This document shows positions 14,503 to 22,661 of a stretch of 23,437 bases of DNA, piece after piece. The DNA lies in the NCBI GenBank assembly GCA_900549295.1, contig URNG01000045.1, forward strand, positions 1 to 23,437, read 5' to 3'. Origin of the DNA: an uncultured Rhodocyclaceae bacterium. Lineage in GTDB: Bacteria > Pseudomonadota > Gammaproteobacteria > Burkholderiales > Rhodocyclaceae. How positions within the stretch are numbered: the first letter of the stretch is position 1; each line of letters starts with the position of its first letter. Below the pieces are notes generated by a model, which searched no databases, was not told where the DNA came from, and was given only the letters and a program-made list of their open reading frames with translations. Made by a program: the position numbers and the translations under genes.

Positions 14503-16608
14503 ATGATGAAAACCACCTTCAAAGACAAGCGCCTGCAGCGCGATCAGGATTTCTCCGTAAAACCGCTGGCGTTGGCCATCTCCGTGATCCTGCTCGGCGC
14601 AACGCACAGCGCAGCTCATGCAGGCCCAAGCATGACCGAGTTAGGCACGCTTGCAGCGGACAATGCCGGCAACTCGGCTGCCTACGGCGTCAGCGGCACC
14701 GGCGGTGTCGTGGTCGGTGAGGCCTACACCGGTACGCTCTATCGCGCCTTCCTCTGGAGTCAGGCGACCGGCAGGATGATCAGCCTGGGCACGCTCCCCG
14801 GCGGAGAAGCCAAAGGCTCAAGTGCCAGTGACGTCAACGCCGCCGGCAACGTGGTGGTCGGTACTGCCCACAACGGCACTGACTTCCATGCCTTCCGCTG
14901 GACCCAGGCGACCGGCATGACCGATCTGGGTACGCTTGCGGGAACAAATGCAAGCTTTGGTGAAAGCGTCAACGCCGCCGGTGACGTGGTGGTCGGTTGG
15001 GCCAGGGGGCCAATCGATGACAATTTCCTCTCCAATGTTGCCGAGTATGCCTTCCGCTGGACCTCGGCCCACGGCATGACTGATCTGGGCACATTTGCCG
15101 GGGGCAGAATCGGTCGATCAAGCGCCTTCGATGTCAACGCCGCTGGCGACGTGGTGGTCGGCAAGGCACTCACCGCAACCGACTCCCACGCCTTCCGTTG
15201 GACCGAGGCCACCGGCATGGTCGACCTGGGAACGCTGGCAGCCGACAAAAAAGAAGGTTACTCGGGTGCGTATGGCGTTAACGCCGCAGGCGACGTGGTT
15301 GTCGGTCATGCCTACAACGGCATTACCACCCGCGCCTTTCGCTGGACCGAGGCAACCGGCATGACCGACCTGGGCATGTTCGCCGGCAAGGGCAATGACG
15401 CTTACGCGATCGCATCCGATGTCAACGCATCCGGCAGCGTGGTGGTCGGTTACGGCAAGATCGATCAAGCCAACCGCGCCTTTCGCTGGGCGCTCAATCC
15501 CGGCAGCACCACCGAAGGCACGATGCAAACCATCGAAGACTGGCTCGGTTCCCATGGCGTAAGCGTCAACCCCTCTGCCAGCAAGGCGTCTCGTGCCATA
15601 GGCGTCAACGCTTCCGGCGACGTAGTGGTCGGCGCGCTTGACAACAACCATGCCTTCATCGCCACCACCAAAGGCTTGATCGATCAGGTCGAGAATGACA
15701 AGAGTCTGGCCGGCTCCTCAGGTGTGCCTGCGCGCACCATGCAGGATGCCAGCCTGGTCATGCATGGCGCACACGGCAGCCCCATGCGCGGCCTGCTCGG
15801 CGCGGGCAAGCAAAGCGTCTGGATCGCAGGGGATTGGGGACACGCCGACAATCGAGGCAACGACGGCAATCTGGGCTCGCTTGAGTTCGGTTATGCGCGG
15901 GGGGTCAGCAATCAGTTGCTGGTCAAGCTTGCGCTGGGCCGCACCTACAGCAAGCAGGACACGGTGTTTGGTGGCCGCACCAAAATGGATGGCACTTACC
16001 TCATGCCGGAAGTCATCGCCAGGATGGCTGAAATGCCCCTCTATGCGACCTTCAGTGCTTACTACCACTGGGGCGATGCCGAAATCACGCGCGGCTATGC
16101 CAATGCAGGCACCCGCGAATACGGTCGCGGCAGCGCCGACACCAGCACCGCAGCAATACGTGCCCGACTGGACTGGCTGGATGCGGTCAAGGCCGGTAAT
16201 ACTGCCTTTACGCCTTATACCAGCGTGACTTACACCCGAACCAGAATCGATGCCTACACGGAAGCCGGCGGCGCCTTCCCCGCTCGCTGGAACAGCCGTA
16301 GCGAACACGCGACCGAAGCGCGCCTGGGGGTGGATCTCGCGCATCGCGTGAATGACAAACTTGATGTGCTGGGCCGCCTGGAAGGCGTGCATCGCTTCAG
16401 TGATACTGGCGCAGCCGTCAGGGGCGACGTCGCCGGCCTGTATGGCTTCAGCCTGCCCGGCCAGACTTACAAGCGCAACTGGCTGCGCACCACGGTGGGT
16501 GTCGAAGGAAAGATCGGTGCCGGCACAGGCTCCCTGACGCTCAACGTCAGCAACCAGGGCGACGCCACCCTGCACTGGCTGGCGGCCAGTTACCGTGTGG
16601 ATTTCTGA
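14503..16608 (+). CDS. HAF-repeat autotransporter (surface protein with C-terminal beta-barrel)
   Basis: 701 residues from ATG 14503 (a second ATG follows immediately). The long basic N region and hydrophobic core (KPLALAISVILLGATHSAAHA) form a signal peptide cut near residue 40. Residues 41 to about 400 hold seven HAF-type repeats of about 45-60 residues with core HAFRWTEATGMTDLGTLAG followed by DVNAAGDVVVG, likely a beta-propeller or beta-solenoid passenger. Residues from about 425 to 701 resemble an autotransporter barrel (SVWIAGDWGHADNRG at the start, WLAASYRVDF at the end, terminal Phe). It should be secreted by Sec, inserted by BAM and display the repeats on the surface; the target is unknown. 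A longer frame from TTG 14419 would cover the operator and lacks a ribosome-binding site, so I reject it. The next gene follows after a few bases. Confidence 0.88.
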   Translation: MMKTTFKDKRLQRDQDFSVKPLALAISVILLGATHSAAHAGPSMTELGTLAADNAGNSAAYGVSGTGGVVVGEAYTGTLYRAFLWSQATGRMISLGTLPGGEAKGSSASDVNAAGNVVVGTAHNGTDFHAFRWTQATGMTDLGTLAGTNASFGESVNAAGDVVVGWARGPIDDNFLSNVAEYAFRWTSAHGMTDLGTFAGGRIGRSSAFDVNAAGDVVVGKALTATDSHAFRWTEATGMVDLGTLAADKKEGYSGAYGVNAAGDVVVGHAYNGITTRAFRWTEATGMTDLGMFAGKGNDAYAIASDVNASGSVVVGYGKIDQANRAFRWALNPGSTTEGTMQTIEDWLGSHGVSVNPSASKASRAIGVNASGDVVVGALDNNHAFIATTKGLIDQVENDKSLAGSSGVPARTMQDASLVMHGAHGSPMRGLLGAGKQSVWIAGDWGHADNRGNDGNLGSLEFGYARGVSNQLLVKLALGRTYSKQDTVFGGRTKMDGTYLMPEVIARMAEMPLYATFSAYYHWGDAEITRGYANAGTREYGRGSADTSTAAIRARLDWLDAVKAGNTAFTPYTSVTYTRTRIDAYTEAGGAFPARWNSRSEHATEARLGVDLAHRVNDKLDVLGRLEGVHRFSDTGAAVRGDVAGLYGFSLPGQTYKRNWLRTTVGVEGKIGAGTGSLTLNVSNQGDATLHWLAASYRVDF
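14689..15633 (+). repeat. Seven diverged in-frame coding repeats (HAF units)
   Basis: The 30-nt core encoding V-N-A-x-G-x-V-V-V-G recurs at 14689, 14833, 14968, 15133, 15277, 15421 and 15604. Intervals are 144, 135, 165, 144, 144 and 183 bp, all multiples of three. The DNA of the cores is still strongly conserved while the linkers differ in length and sequence, which suggests expansion by duplication or ongoing recombination. Confidence 0.85.
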
Positions 16609-16631
16609 TACAGGATATGGAAATAGAGAAA

Positions 16632-18110
16632 ATGAAAACAAAAAATGGAATGATGTCTCTGTTGGTAATTCTTCTTATGGCAGCGTTGACCATAAGCGGT
16701 TGTGGCGGTGGTGGCGGCAGCAGCTCGGAAAACAAGACAATCAGCATTACGGGCATCGAGATGGCCCCCTATTATTTTCTCAAAAATGGCGAAATTGCTG
16801 GCATGGACGCCGATATTGCGAAAGCGGCCCTGCAAAAAGCTGGATTTACCATCAAGATGGATTTGTCAAACTCGGCGGACGAGGCTTTGACTACAACGCA
16901 AAACGGCCCGGATCGTGCCGTGCTGACCTTGGGGTATTCAGCCGAACGCAAAGACCTCTTCAAATGGGCCGGCCCCACATCCCAGGGAATATACGGCATA
17001 TTTGAAAATGGATACTCCGGCACTAACTACCCGCTGGACATTGAAAAGGCAAAAGGGGTCGGCCCTGTTGCTGTCGTCAGGAATTGGCTGGAAACCACAA
17101 CCCTTGAAAAACTTGGTTTTCAAAACCTGGTCTACTACGATACCTACGACGAGGCCCTGTCTGCATTCATGAGCGGCAGCCCGAAGTTTATCGCCAGTGA
17201 CTTCTTTCATTTGGTAAAAACACTGCCCGCCGAGTTCAGCTTTGACAATGTTTTTACCGTTACGCGCTATCACACTGTTTTCAACTACATCGCTTTTTCC
17301 AAAGATGTCAGCGATGATACCGTCGAGCGCGTTCAAAATGAAATTGACGCGATGGTTGAAGATCAGACCACGGTTTCGGTGCTGCGGAAATATTTCGCAA
17401 CGATGCCTGTGGATTATATTCCCGGAACGATTCAGCTATTCACCGAAGTCTCGCCGCCGCTTAATTATGGAACTGGCGTGGCCGCTTCCCGTAAAGTTGA
17501 GGGTTCTTCGGTAGATATCGTCAATGAAATCCAGGCAAGAACCAAGTCCGGGTATGTTAACAAAACCAACTTGAGCACCTGGGTCGATGCGTACAAAATA
17601 CCGCAGTACCTGCCCAACAGTGCGGTATATACCACTGCCCGCACGCCGGAACGGGAAGATATGTTTCAGTGGGTTGGCCCCATCTCCACCAATCGAACCT
17701 ATTTCTACACGGTCGTAAATTCTGGAATCACCATAGCAACGCTTGAGCAGGCAAAAGCACTTCAGTCCATTGCCACGCCAAAAAACTGGTACACCCATGA
17801 GTTTCTCGTGAAGAATAACTTTGGCAATGTCGTCGCTACAGCGCTGACCTCTCAGGAAGCATTTGACCAACTGATGAACGGCGAAGTGGAAGCGCTGCTC
17901 ATGCCGGATCTGGATATGAAGTGGCTGGCCGAAAAAAATGGCATTTCGACGAGCCAGCTTGCGCAGAGCATGGAAGCGCTGAATCACGATGGATACATTG
18001 CCTTTTCGCTCAATACGCCAAACAGCACTGTTGCCCAGTGGCAGAAGAACCTCGACGAGATGAAAGCAGACGGCACATTCGAAACCATTTGGAACAAGTG
18101 GTACAAGTAA
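16632..18110 (+). CDS. Lipoprotein with two tandem SBP_bac_3-like solute-binding domains
   Basis: 492 residues from ATG 16632. The lipobox LTISGC gives an acylated Cys24, followed by a Gly/Ser tether (GGGGGSSSE), so it is membrane-anchored in the periplasm or at the surface. Domain 1 (about 35-260) starts TGIEMAPYYFLKNGEIAGMDADIAKAAL, the usual opening of amino-acid-type binding proteins, and contains TTTQNGPDRAVLTLGYSAERKDLF. Domain 2 (about 265-492) repeats the plan: QLFTEVSPPLNY, EGSSVDIVNEIQ, AVYTTARTPEREDMFQWVGP. No permease or ATPase gene is nearby, so scavenging, ligand presentation or sensing are options. AGAGAA precedes ATG 16632; the upstream ATG 16617 has AGGAT too close. GC content is visibly lower than in all neighbours (A-rich, many AAA/TTT codons), which points to horizontal origin. 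It follows the autotransporter stop by 23 bp and may be co-transcribed. Confidence 0.85.
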   Translation: MKTKNGMMSLLVILLMAALTISGCGGGGGSSSENKTISITGIEMAPYYFLKNGEIAGMDADIAKAALQKAGFTIKMDLSNSADEALTTTQNGPDRAVLTLGYSAERKDLFKWAGPTSQGIYGIFENGYSGTNYPLDIEKAKGVGPVAVVRNWLETTTLEKLGFQNLVYYDTYDEALSAFMSGSPKFIASDFFHLVKTLPAEFSFDNVFTVTRYHTVFNYIAFSKDVSDDTVERVQNEIDAMVEDQTTVSVLRKYFATMPVDYIPGTIQLFTEVSPPLNYGTGVAASRKVEGSSVDIVNEIQARTKSGYVNKTNLSTWVDAYKIPQYLPNSAVYTTARTPEREDMFQWVGPISTNRTYFYTVVNSGITIATLEQAKALQSIATPKNWYTHEFLVKNNFGNVVATALTSQEAFDQLMNGEVEALLMPDLDMKWLAEKNGISTSQLAQSMEALNHDGYIAFSLNTPNSTVAQWQKNLDEMKADGTFETIWNKWYK

Positions 18111-18111
18111 T

Positions 18112-18246
18112 GGCCACCCGGAAAATCGAAGTGAAGCGCTCAAGCACCGTCTGCAAGGTCGGCAACAAGGTGGGCAATTCCGCCGTATTGCCAGCAAACA
18201 CCTCGTGGCAAATCGGCAGGCCGTCAGCCGTTTGCACCACTCCCAC
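18112..18246 (-). pseudogene. IS1634-like (IS4-superfamily) transposase fragment
   Basis: On the minus strand about 45 codons read VGVVQTADGLPICHEVFAGN followed by TAELPTLLPTLQTVLERF. The pattern G.V.T.DGLP...EVF.GNTAE.T.L.P is the start of the catalytic core in IS1634-type transposases. Nothing recognisable continues on either side: upstream the frame breaks within a few codons, and downstream it runs directly into the antisense of the lipoprotein gene end. No terminal repeats are seen. The fragment starts 1-2 bp after the lipoprotein stop codon, so the junction probably records a deletion or insertion event. Confidence 0.7.
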
Positions 18247-18496
18247 CCAACACCTGACCATCAGCCTGCATCACCGCCGCAAACTCGCCGACCGCCGACC
18301 TGACTATCGGGCAACGCTCCTCGGAATCAAGCGTCGCCCACTGAGTTCGCATGCCGCATCATGACGTTCACGTGTTCGATTGCCGTGAAGCGGAGTTTTC
18401 GTTCATGCAACTGCGCGCTCCTGGTATACACCGGGAAGATTTTTGCCTTGAGGCTGACATCAAGAAAACCCGGCCCGTCGATCATCCATCATTCCT
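18247..18496. other. Spacer between transposase fragment and gspC
   Basis: No gene is supported. An open frame starting at 18351 runs into gspC in another frame and shows no domain. The stretch contains the candidate gsp promoter. Part of the left half may be further decayed insertion-sequence DNA, but I cannot show it. Confidence 0.4.
18402..18430 (+). promoter_or_regulatory. Candidate promoter of the gsp operon
   Basis: TTCATG (18402-18407) and TATACA (18425-18430) are 17 bp apart, and the -10 is preceded by TGG, an extended -10 (TGn). The -35 match is weak. The predicted start lies about 60 bp before the gspC ATG. Confidence 0.35.
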
Positions 18497-18997
18497 ATGT
18501 CCAAGCCTTTCGTGTTGCCTGATGTTTCGCTTGCTCCGCGCTTGCACATGCTCACTTCACTCACTTGGTTGATGGCCTTGGGTTTGCTCGCCTGGGTGAT
18601 GTCGGCGCTGTTCTGGCAATCTGCCGCGCCCCCGCAAGTGGCCGCAGTAGCTCGGCATGAGACCGATGCGCGCAAGATCGCAGACCGGATCACCCTGCAT
18701 ATCGGTCAGCCTGCGCCGGGCACCGCCAGCGCTGCGGCACGCAATCCGCACTACATGGTCACCGGCATCGCCACCGGCTTCGGCGCACTACCGGGTTTCG
18801 TGATCCTGCAGGCCGAAGATGGCTCCATTCTGAGCCTGAGCCCAGGCCAAACACTGCCGGATGGCCGAAAGCTCGTCCGGCTGCTACCCGGCTCCGCCGA
18901 ATTCGAACTTGATGGCCTGTTGACCCGCCTCGATCTGCCCGTCCTCGACAATCCGCATAGCGAAACCCTCCACCTATCCTCGCGCGTCGTGCACTGA
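18497..18997 (+). CDS. gspC: Type II secretion inner-membrane protein C (short form)
   Basis: 166 residues. A cytoplasmic N terminus, one transmembrane helix at about 19-40 (LTSLTWLMALGLLAWVMSALFW), a linker, then a periplasmic homology region at about 86-145 (YMVTGIATGFGALPGFVILQAEDGSILSLSPGQTLPDGRKL...). This HR domain contacts the N0 domain of the GspD secretin and links inner and outer membrane parts of the type II machine. The PDZ or coiled-coil module found at the C terminus of longer GspC proteins is missing; short forms without it are common in betaproteobacteria. Its stop overlaps the gspD start (TGATG, 18995-18999). Assignment rests on topology, the HR-like domain and operon position. 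Confidence 0.85.
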   Translation: MSKPFVLPDVSLAPRLHMLTSLTWLMALGLLAWVMSALFWQSAAPPQVAAVARHETDARKIADRITLHIGQPAPGTASAAARNPHYMVTGIATGFGALPGFVILQAEDGSILSLSPGQTLPDGRKLVRLLPGSAEFELDGLLTRLDLPVLDNPHSETLHLSSRVVH

Positions 18998-21225
18998 TGC
19001 AATTTCTTTCGACCTCGTTACCTCACCTTCGATCCTCATCCACGCGCGGTACCGGCAGACTGCTGAAAATTCCGTGTTTGTTCGCGCTTGCTTTCTCCTG
19101 GCTTGTGGTGGCTGTTTCCCCCTCGTATGCAGCGGACGAGCCGGTGGCGCTCAACTTCCAGAACGCAGAGATAAGCTCGGTGATCCAGGCAATCGGCAGC
19201 ATCTCCGGGCGCAATTTCCTTATTGACCCGCGCGTCAAAGGCAAGATCAACATCATCACCAATGCCAGGGTGGCCCCTGATCTGGCCCATCAGATTCTGC
19301 TGTCGGCGCTGCGCCTCCAAGGCTATGCCGCCATTGAAGAAGCTGGCATCACCAAAATCGTCCCCGAAGCCGACGCCAAGCTACATGGCTTGCCGGTGGT
19401 GAGCGGAAAGAGCGCGGCGGGGGTTCGCGGCGACCGCATCATTACGCAGGTCTTCACGCTGCAGAACGAATCTGCGACGCACATGGTGAATGTGCTGCGC
19501 CCGCTGGTGTCAGCCAATAACGCAGTCACTGCTTTTCAGGGAAATAACAGTCTCGTTGTCACCGACTACGCTGAAAATCTCCACCGGCTTGCCAAGGTGA
19601 TCGAATCGATAGACGTGCCTCAGGCCGATGTAAATGTGCTGCAGCTGCAGCACGCGATGGCCAGCGATCTGGCACCGCTGCTGAACCGACTGCTGGTCGA
19701 ACAACAGACGGGTGGGCAAAACGTGGGAACGGTGCAGATTCTTGCCGAACCGCAAAGTAACAGCCTGCTGGTACGTGCCGAGCCCCCCAGCCGGCTGGCG
19801 GCGGCGCGCCAACTCGTCACTGCGCTCGACCGTCCAGGGGCAGGCGGCAACATCCGCGTGGTGTATCTGCGCAATTCTGACGCAACTCAGGTTGCTGCGA
19901 CGCTCAATGCGGCACTGGCCGGCGACGGCAAAGCTGCCGACAGCAACGCCACCAGGCCGCTCAGCAGCATTTCCAGAGATGGCTTCAGTGGCAACGCCTG
20001 GACGGCGGGAAGTGGCAACAGCAGTACCCTGCTGCCTGCGCCCAATGGCAATACTTCCGTGGCAGCCGGCCTCAACGCGCGTGGTGGCATCGTGCAGCCC
20101 GATCCGGTCAACAATGCCCTCATCATCACCGCGCCCGATGCTGTCTATCGTAACCTGCGCACGGTCATTGAGCAGCTTGATCGCCGCCGTGCGCAAGTCT
20201 ACATCGAGGCCCTGATCGCCGAAATTTCGACCGAAAAGGCGGCGGAATTCGGCTTTCAGTGGGTAGGCGGGGCCACCTCGGGGAGTACCGGTCTCATCGG
20301 AGGCCAGTTCTTCAATAGAGACGGCAAGAACCTGGGTCAGTTGATCGCTGGTACTGCCGCCGGTACCGCCACAGGGGGCAAACAGTTGCTGCCCAGCAAT
20401 GGCTTGAACCTGGTCATCGGCGGCGGCAAGGTCAACATTCCCGGCATCGGTGAAGTGCTCAGCCTGGGTGTGCTGGCGCGTTTCCTCGAAAACGAGGTCA
20501 GCGCCAACATCCTGTCTACGCCCAATCTCATCACGCTCGACAACGAAGAAGCGCGCATCGTCGTCGGCCGCAACCTGCCTTTCGTCACCGGCCAGTACGC
20601 CAATACCGGCGGGGGGGCCACCGCCCGCGCGCTCCCGGCAGTACCCCGGGGGGGCGCCCCCCCGCCTGCCAATCCCTTCCAGACCATCGAACGGCGCGAC
20701 GTCGGCCTGACCCTGCACGTCAAGCCGCAAATCTCGGAAGGCGGTGCCATCCGCCTGCAGATCTATCAGGAAGCCTCGGCCATCGTCGGCAGTGTCGAAG
20801 ACGCGGCCGGCGGCAATTCGGTCACCACCAAACGCGCGATCGAATCGATGGTGATGGTTGATGACGGCGCCATCCTCGCCCTGGGTGGCCTGGTCGAGGA
20901 CAACGTTTCCGGGAGCGCGGAAAAAGTCCCCGTCCTGGGCGACCTGCCGCTCGCCGGCCATCTGTTCCGCTATGACTCGCGCCGGCGCAGCAAAACCAAT
21001 CTGGTCGTATTCCTGCGCCCGGTCATCCTGCGTGACCGCGACAGCTATTCCTCGCTTAGCGATAGTCGATATGACTTTGTTATTGGGCAGCAAGGCACCC
21101 CGCCAGCCCGTGTCAAACCGTTGCCCGATGCATCGGGAGGCGAAATACCGGGAGGCAAGGCCGAGCTGATGATCGACCGCGCCTTCCGTCCGAACAATAC
21201 TGGCACAACGACGGAACAGCGCTGA
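18997..21225 (+). CDS. gspD: Type II secretion secretin
   Basis: 742 residues forming the multimeric outer-membrane channel of the type II system. The signal peptide ends near residue 45 (VVAVSPSYA). Then come N0 (about 48-118), N1 (148-207), N2 (212-279) and N3 (284-396, interrupted by a Ser/Asn/Gly-rich insert at 310-365), and the secretin core at 398-680 with the signature VPVLGDLPLAGHLFR (644-658). A C-terminal tail (680-742) corresponds to the pilotin-binding S region. Within the core a Gly/Pro-rich loop (about 537-560) lies where the family has its central-gate/rim loop; its DNA contains long G and C runs. Overlaps gspC and gspE by one base each. Confidence 0.97.
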   Translation: MQFLSTSLPHLRSSSTRGTGRLLKIPCLFALAFSWLVVAVSPSYAADEPVALNFQNAEISSVIQAIGSISGRNFLIDPRVKGKINIITNARVAPDLAHQILLSALRLQGYAAIEEAGITKIVPEADAKLHGLPVVSGKSAAGVRGDRIITQVFTLQNESATHMVNVLRPLVSANNAVTAFQGNNSLVVTDYAENLHRLAKVIESIDVPQADVNVLQLQHAMASDLAPLLNRLLVEQQTGGQNVGTVQILAEPQSNSLLVRAEPPSRLAAARQLVTALDRPGAGGNIRVVYLRNSDATQVAATLNAALAGDGKAADSNATRPLSSISRDGFSGNAWTAGSGNSSTLLPAPNGNTSVAAGLNARGGIVQPDPVNNALIITAPDAVYRNLRTVIEQLDRRRAQVYIEALIAEISTEKAAEFGFQWVGGATSGSTGLIGGQFFNRDGKNLGQLIAGTAAGTATGGKQLLPSNGLNLVIGGGKVNIPGIGEVLSLGVLARFLENEVSANILSTPNLITLDNEEARIVVGRNLPFVTGQYANTGGGATARALPAVPRGGAPPPANPFQTIERRDVGLTLHVKPQISEGGAIRLQIYQEASAIVGSVEDAAGGNSVTTKRAIESMVMVDDGAILALGGLVEDNVSGSAEKVPVLGDLPLAGHLFRYDSRRRSKTNLVVFLRPVILRDRDSYSSLSDSRYDFVIGQQGTPPARVKPLPDASGGEIPGGKAELMIDRAFRPNNTGTTTEQR

Positions 21226-22652
21226 TGAGCGTCATGCTGCCCTACGGCTTTGCCCGCGACCACGGCGTGCTGATTGCCGCGCTGGGTGCGGAACAGGCCG
21301 AACTCATGGTGCGCGAGGATGCGCAACCACTGGCCCTGGCAGAAGTGCGCCGCATCCTTGGCTTGCCCTTGCGCCTGCAACGCGTGCCACGTGCGCTGTT
21401 CGACGCCCGGCTGGCTGAAACCTATGGCAGCAGCAACAGCAACGCGGCTGAAGTCGTGGCCGATGTGGGCCAGGAGGTTGATTTCGACCGCCTGATGACG
21501 GAACTCCCCGCAGTGGAGGATCTGCTTGAGACCCAGGACGATGCCCCCATCATCCGCCTGATCAACGCTTTGCTCACCCAGGCGGTGCGCGAAGGGGCTT
21601 CTGACGTGCACATCGAGCCTTACGAGCGCGAATCCGTTGTGCGTCTGCGCTGCGACGGTGTGCTGCGCGACATCGCCCGGCCCCGCCGTGGACTGCACGC
21701 GGCCATGGCCTCGCGCATCAAGATCATGGCCCAGCTCGACATTGCCGAAAAACGCCTGCCCCAGGATGGCCGCATCACGCTGCGCCTGGCCGGGCGGGCG
21801 GTCGACGTGCGTGTCTCCACCTTGCCGACCACCCACGGCGAGCGTCTGGTGCTGCGTCTGCTCGACAAGCAGGCAGGACAAATCGGGCTCGATGGCCTGG
21901 GTATGGCCCCCGACACGGCCACCGCCTTCGCCGAGTTGCTCGGCCGGCCGCACGGCATCCTGCTCGTCACCGGGCCCACCGGCTCGGGCAAGACGACCAC
22001 GCTATACGCTGCACTACAGAGCATGGATGCCGATCGACTCAACATCGTCACGGTCGAGGATCCGGTCGAATTCGACCTGCCCGGTATCGGCCAGATCCCG
22101 GTCAACCCGCGCATCGAACTCGACTTCGCCCGCGCCCTGCGCGCCATCCTGCGTCAGGACCCGGATGTAATCATGATCGGCGAGATCCGCGACCTCGAAA
22201 CTGCGCAGATCGCCATCCAGGCCAGCCTCACCGGCCACCTCGTACTCGCCACCCTGCACACCAACGACAGTGCCGCTGCGCTCACCCGCCTCGTTGATAT
22301 GGGCATCGAACCCTTCCTGCTCGCCTCCACCCTGCGCGGCGTACTGGCCCAGCGTTTGGTTCGCAAGCTCTGTCCCGAGTGCCGCCAGCCGGCCATGGCA
22401 GGCCAAGGCTGGCAAGCCGGCCAGTGCCCGCACTGTAGCCACAGCGGCCACCGTGGACGCGCCGGCATCTACGAGCTGCTGGTGCTCGACGATGCCCTGC
22501 GCCGCCTGATTCACGCGGGTGCCGACGAAGACCAACTGCGCACCCAGGCGCGCACGGCCGCCGGTATGCGCAGCCTGCACGAAGACGGCCTGCGCCACGT
22601 CGCCAGCGGGCTGACCAGCTGCGCCGAGCTGCAACGTGTCATCCGCGCCTGA
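21225..22652 (+). CDS. gspE: Type II secretion ATPase
   Basis: 475-residue cytoplasmic assembly ATPase that powers pseudopilus growth. An N-terminal N1E-like domain (1-100) is followed by the catalytic part: VREGASDVHIEPYE (121-134), Walker A GPTGSGKT (250-257), Asp box VEDPVEF (277-283), Walker B VIMIGEIRDLETA (315-327) and His box LATLHTNDSAAALTRL (341-356). The zinc site has CPEC (383-386) and CPHC (401-404); only 14 residues separate the pairs, a short loop compared with E. coli GspE. All catalytic residues are present. ATG 21225 overlaps the gspD stop as TGATG, and gspF follows after 9 bp. Confidence 0.97.
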   Translation: MSVMLPYGFARDHGVLIAALGAEQAELMVREDAQPLALAEVRRILGLPLRLQRVPRALFDARLAETYGSSNSNAAEVVADVGQEVDFDRLMTELPAVEDLLETQDDAPIIRLINALLTQAVREGASDVHIEPYERESVVRLRCDGVLRDIARPRRGLHAAMASRIKIMAQLDIAEKRLPQDGRITLRLAGRAVDVRVSTLPTTHGERLVLRLLDKQAGQIGLDGLGMAPDTATAFAELLGRPHGILLVTGPTGSGKTTTLYAALQSMDADRLNIVTVEDPVEFDLPGIGQIPVNPRIELDFARALRAILRQDPDVIMIGEIRDLETAQIAIQASLTGHLVLATLHTNDSAAALTRLVDMGIEPFLLASTLRGVLAQRLVRKLCPECRQPAMAGQGWQAGQCPHCSHSGHRGRAGIYELLVLDDALRRLIHAGADEDQLRTQARTAAGMRSLHEDGLRHVASGLTSCAELQRVIRA

Positions 22653-22661
22653 GCCTGCCGT

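Noticed and set aside
14689..15633. Regularly spaced repeats that might suggest a CRISPR array
   Set aside because: Repeats are diverged, in frame, 135-183 bp apart and encode protein HAF units; no cas genes are present.
15718..16641. 307-codon minus-strand ORF
   Set aside because: Antisense to the autotransporter barrel; no domain and no ribosome-binding site.
18351..18572. Plus-strand ORF running into gspC
   Set aside because: Overlaps the start of gspC in another frame, has no domain, and would cover the probable promoter.
19510..21093. 527-codon minus-strand ORF
   Set aside because: Antisense to gspD, whose domains and signature are complete; an artefact of GC-rich codon usage.
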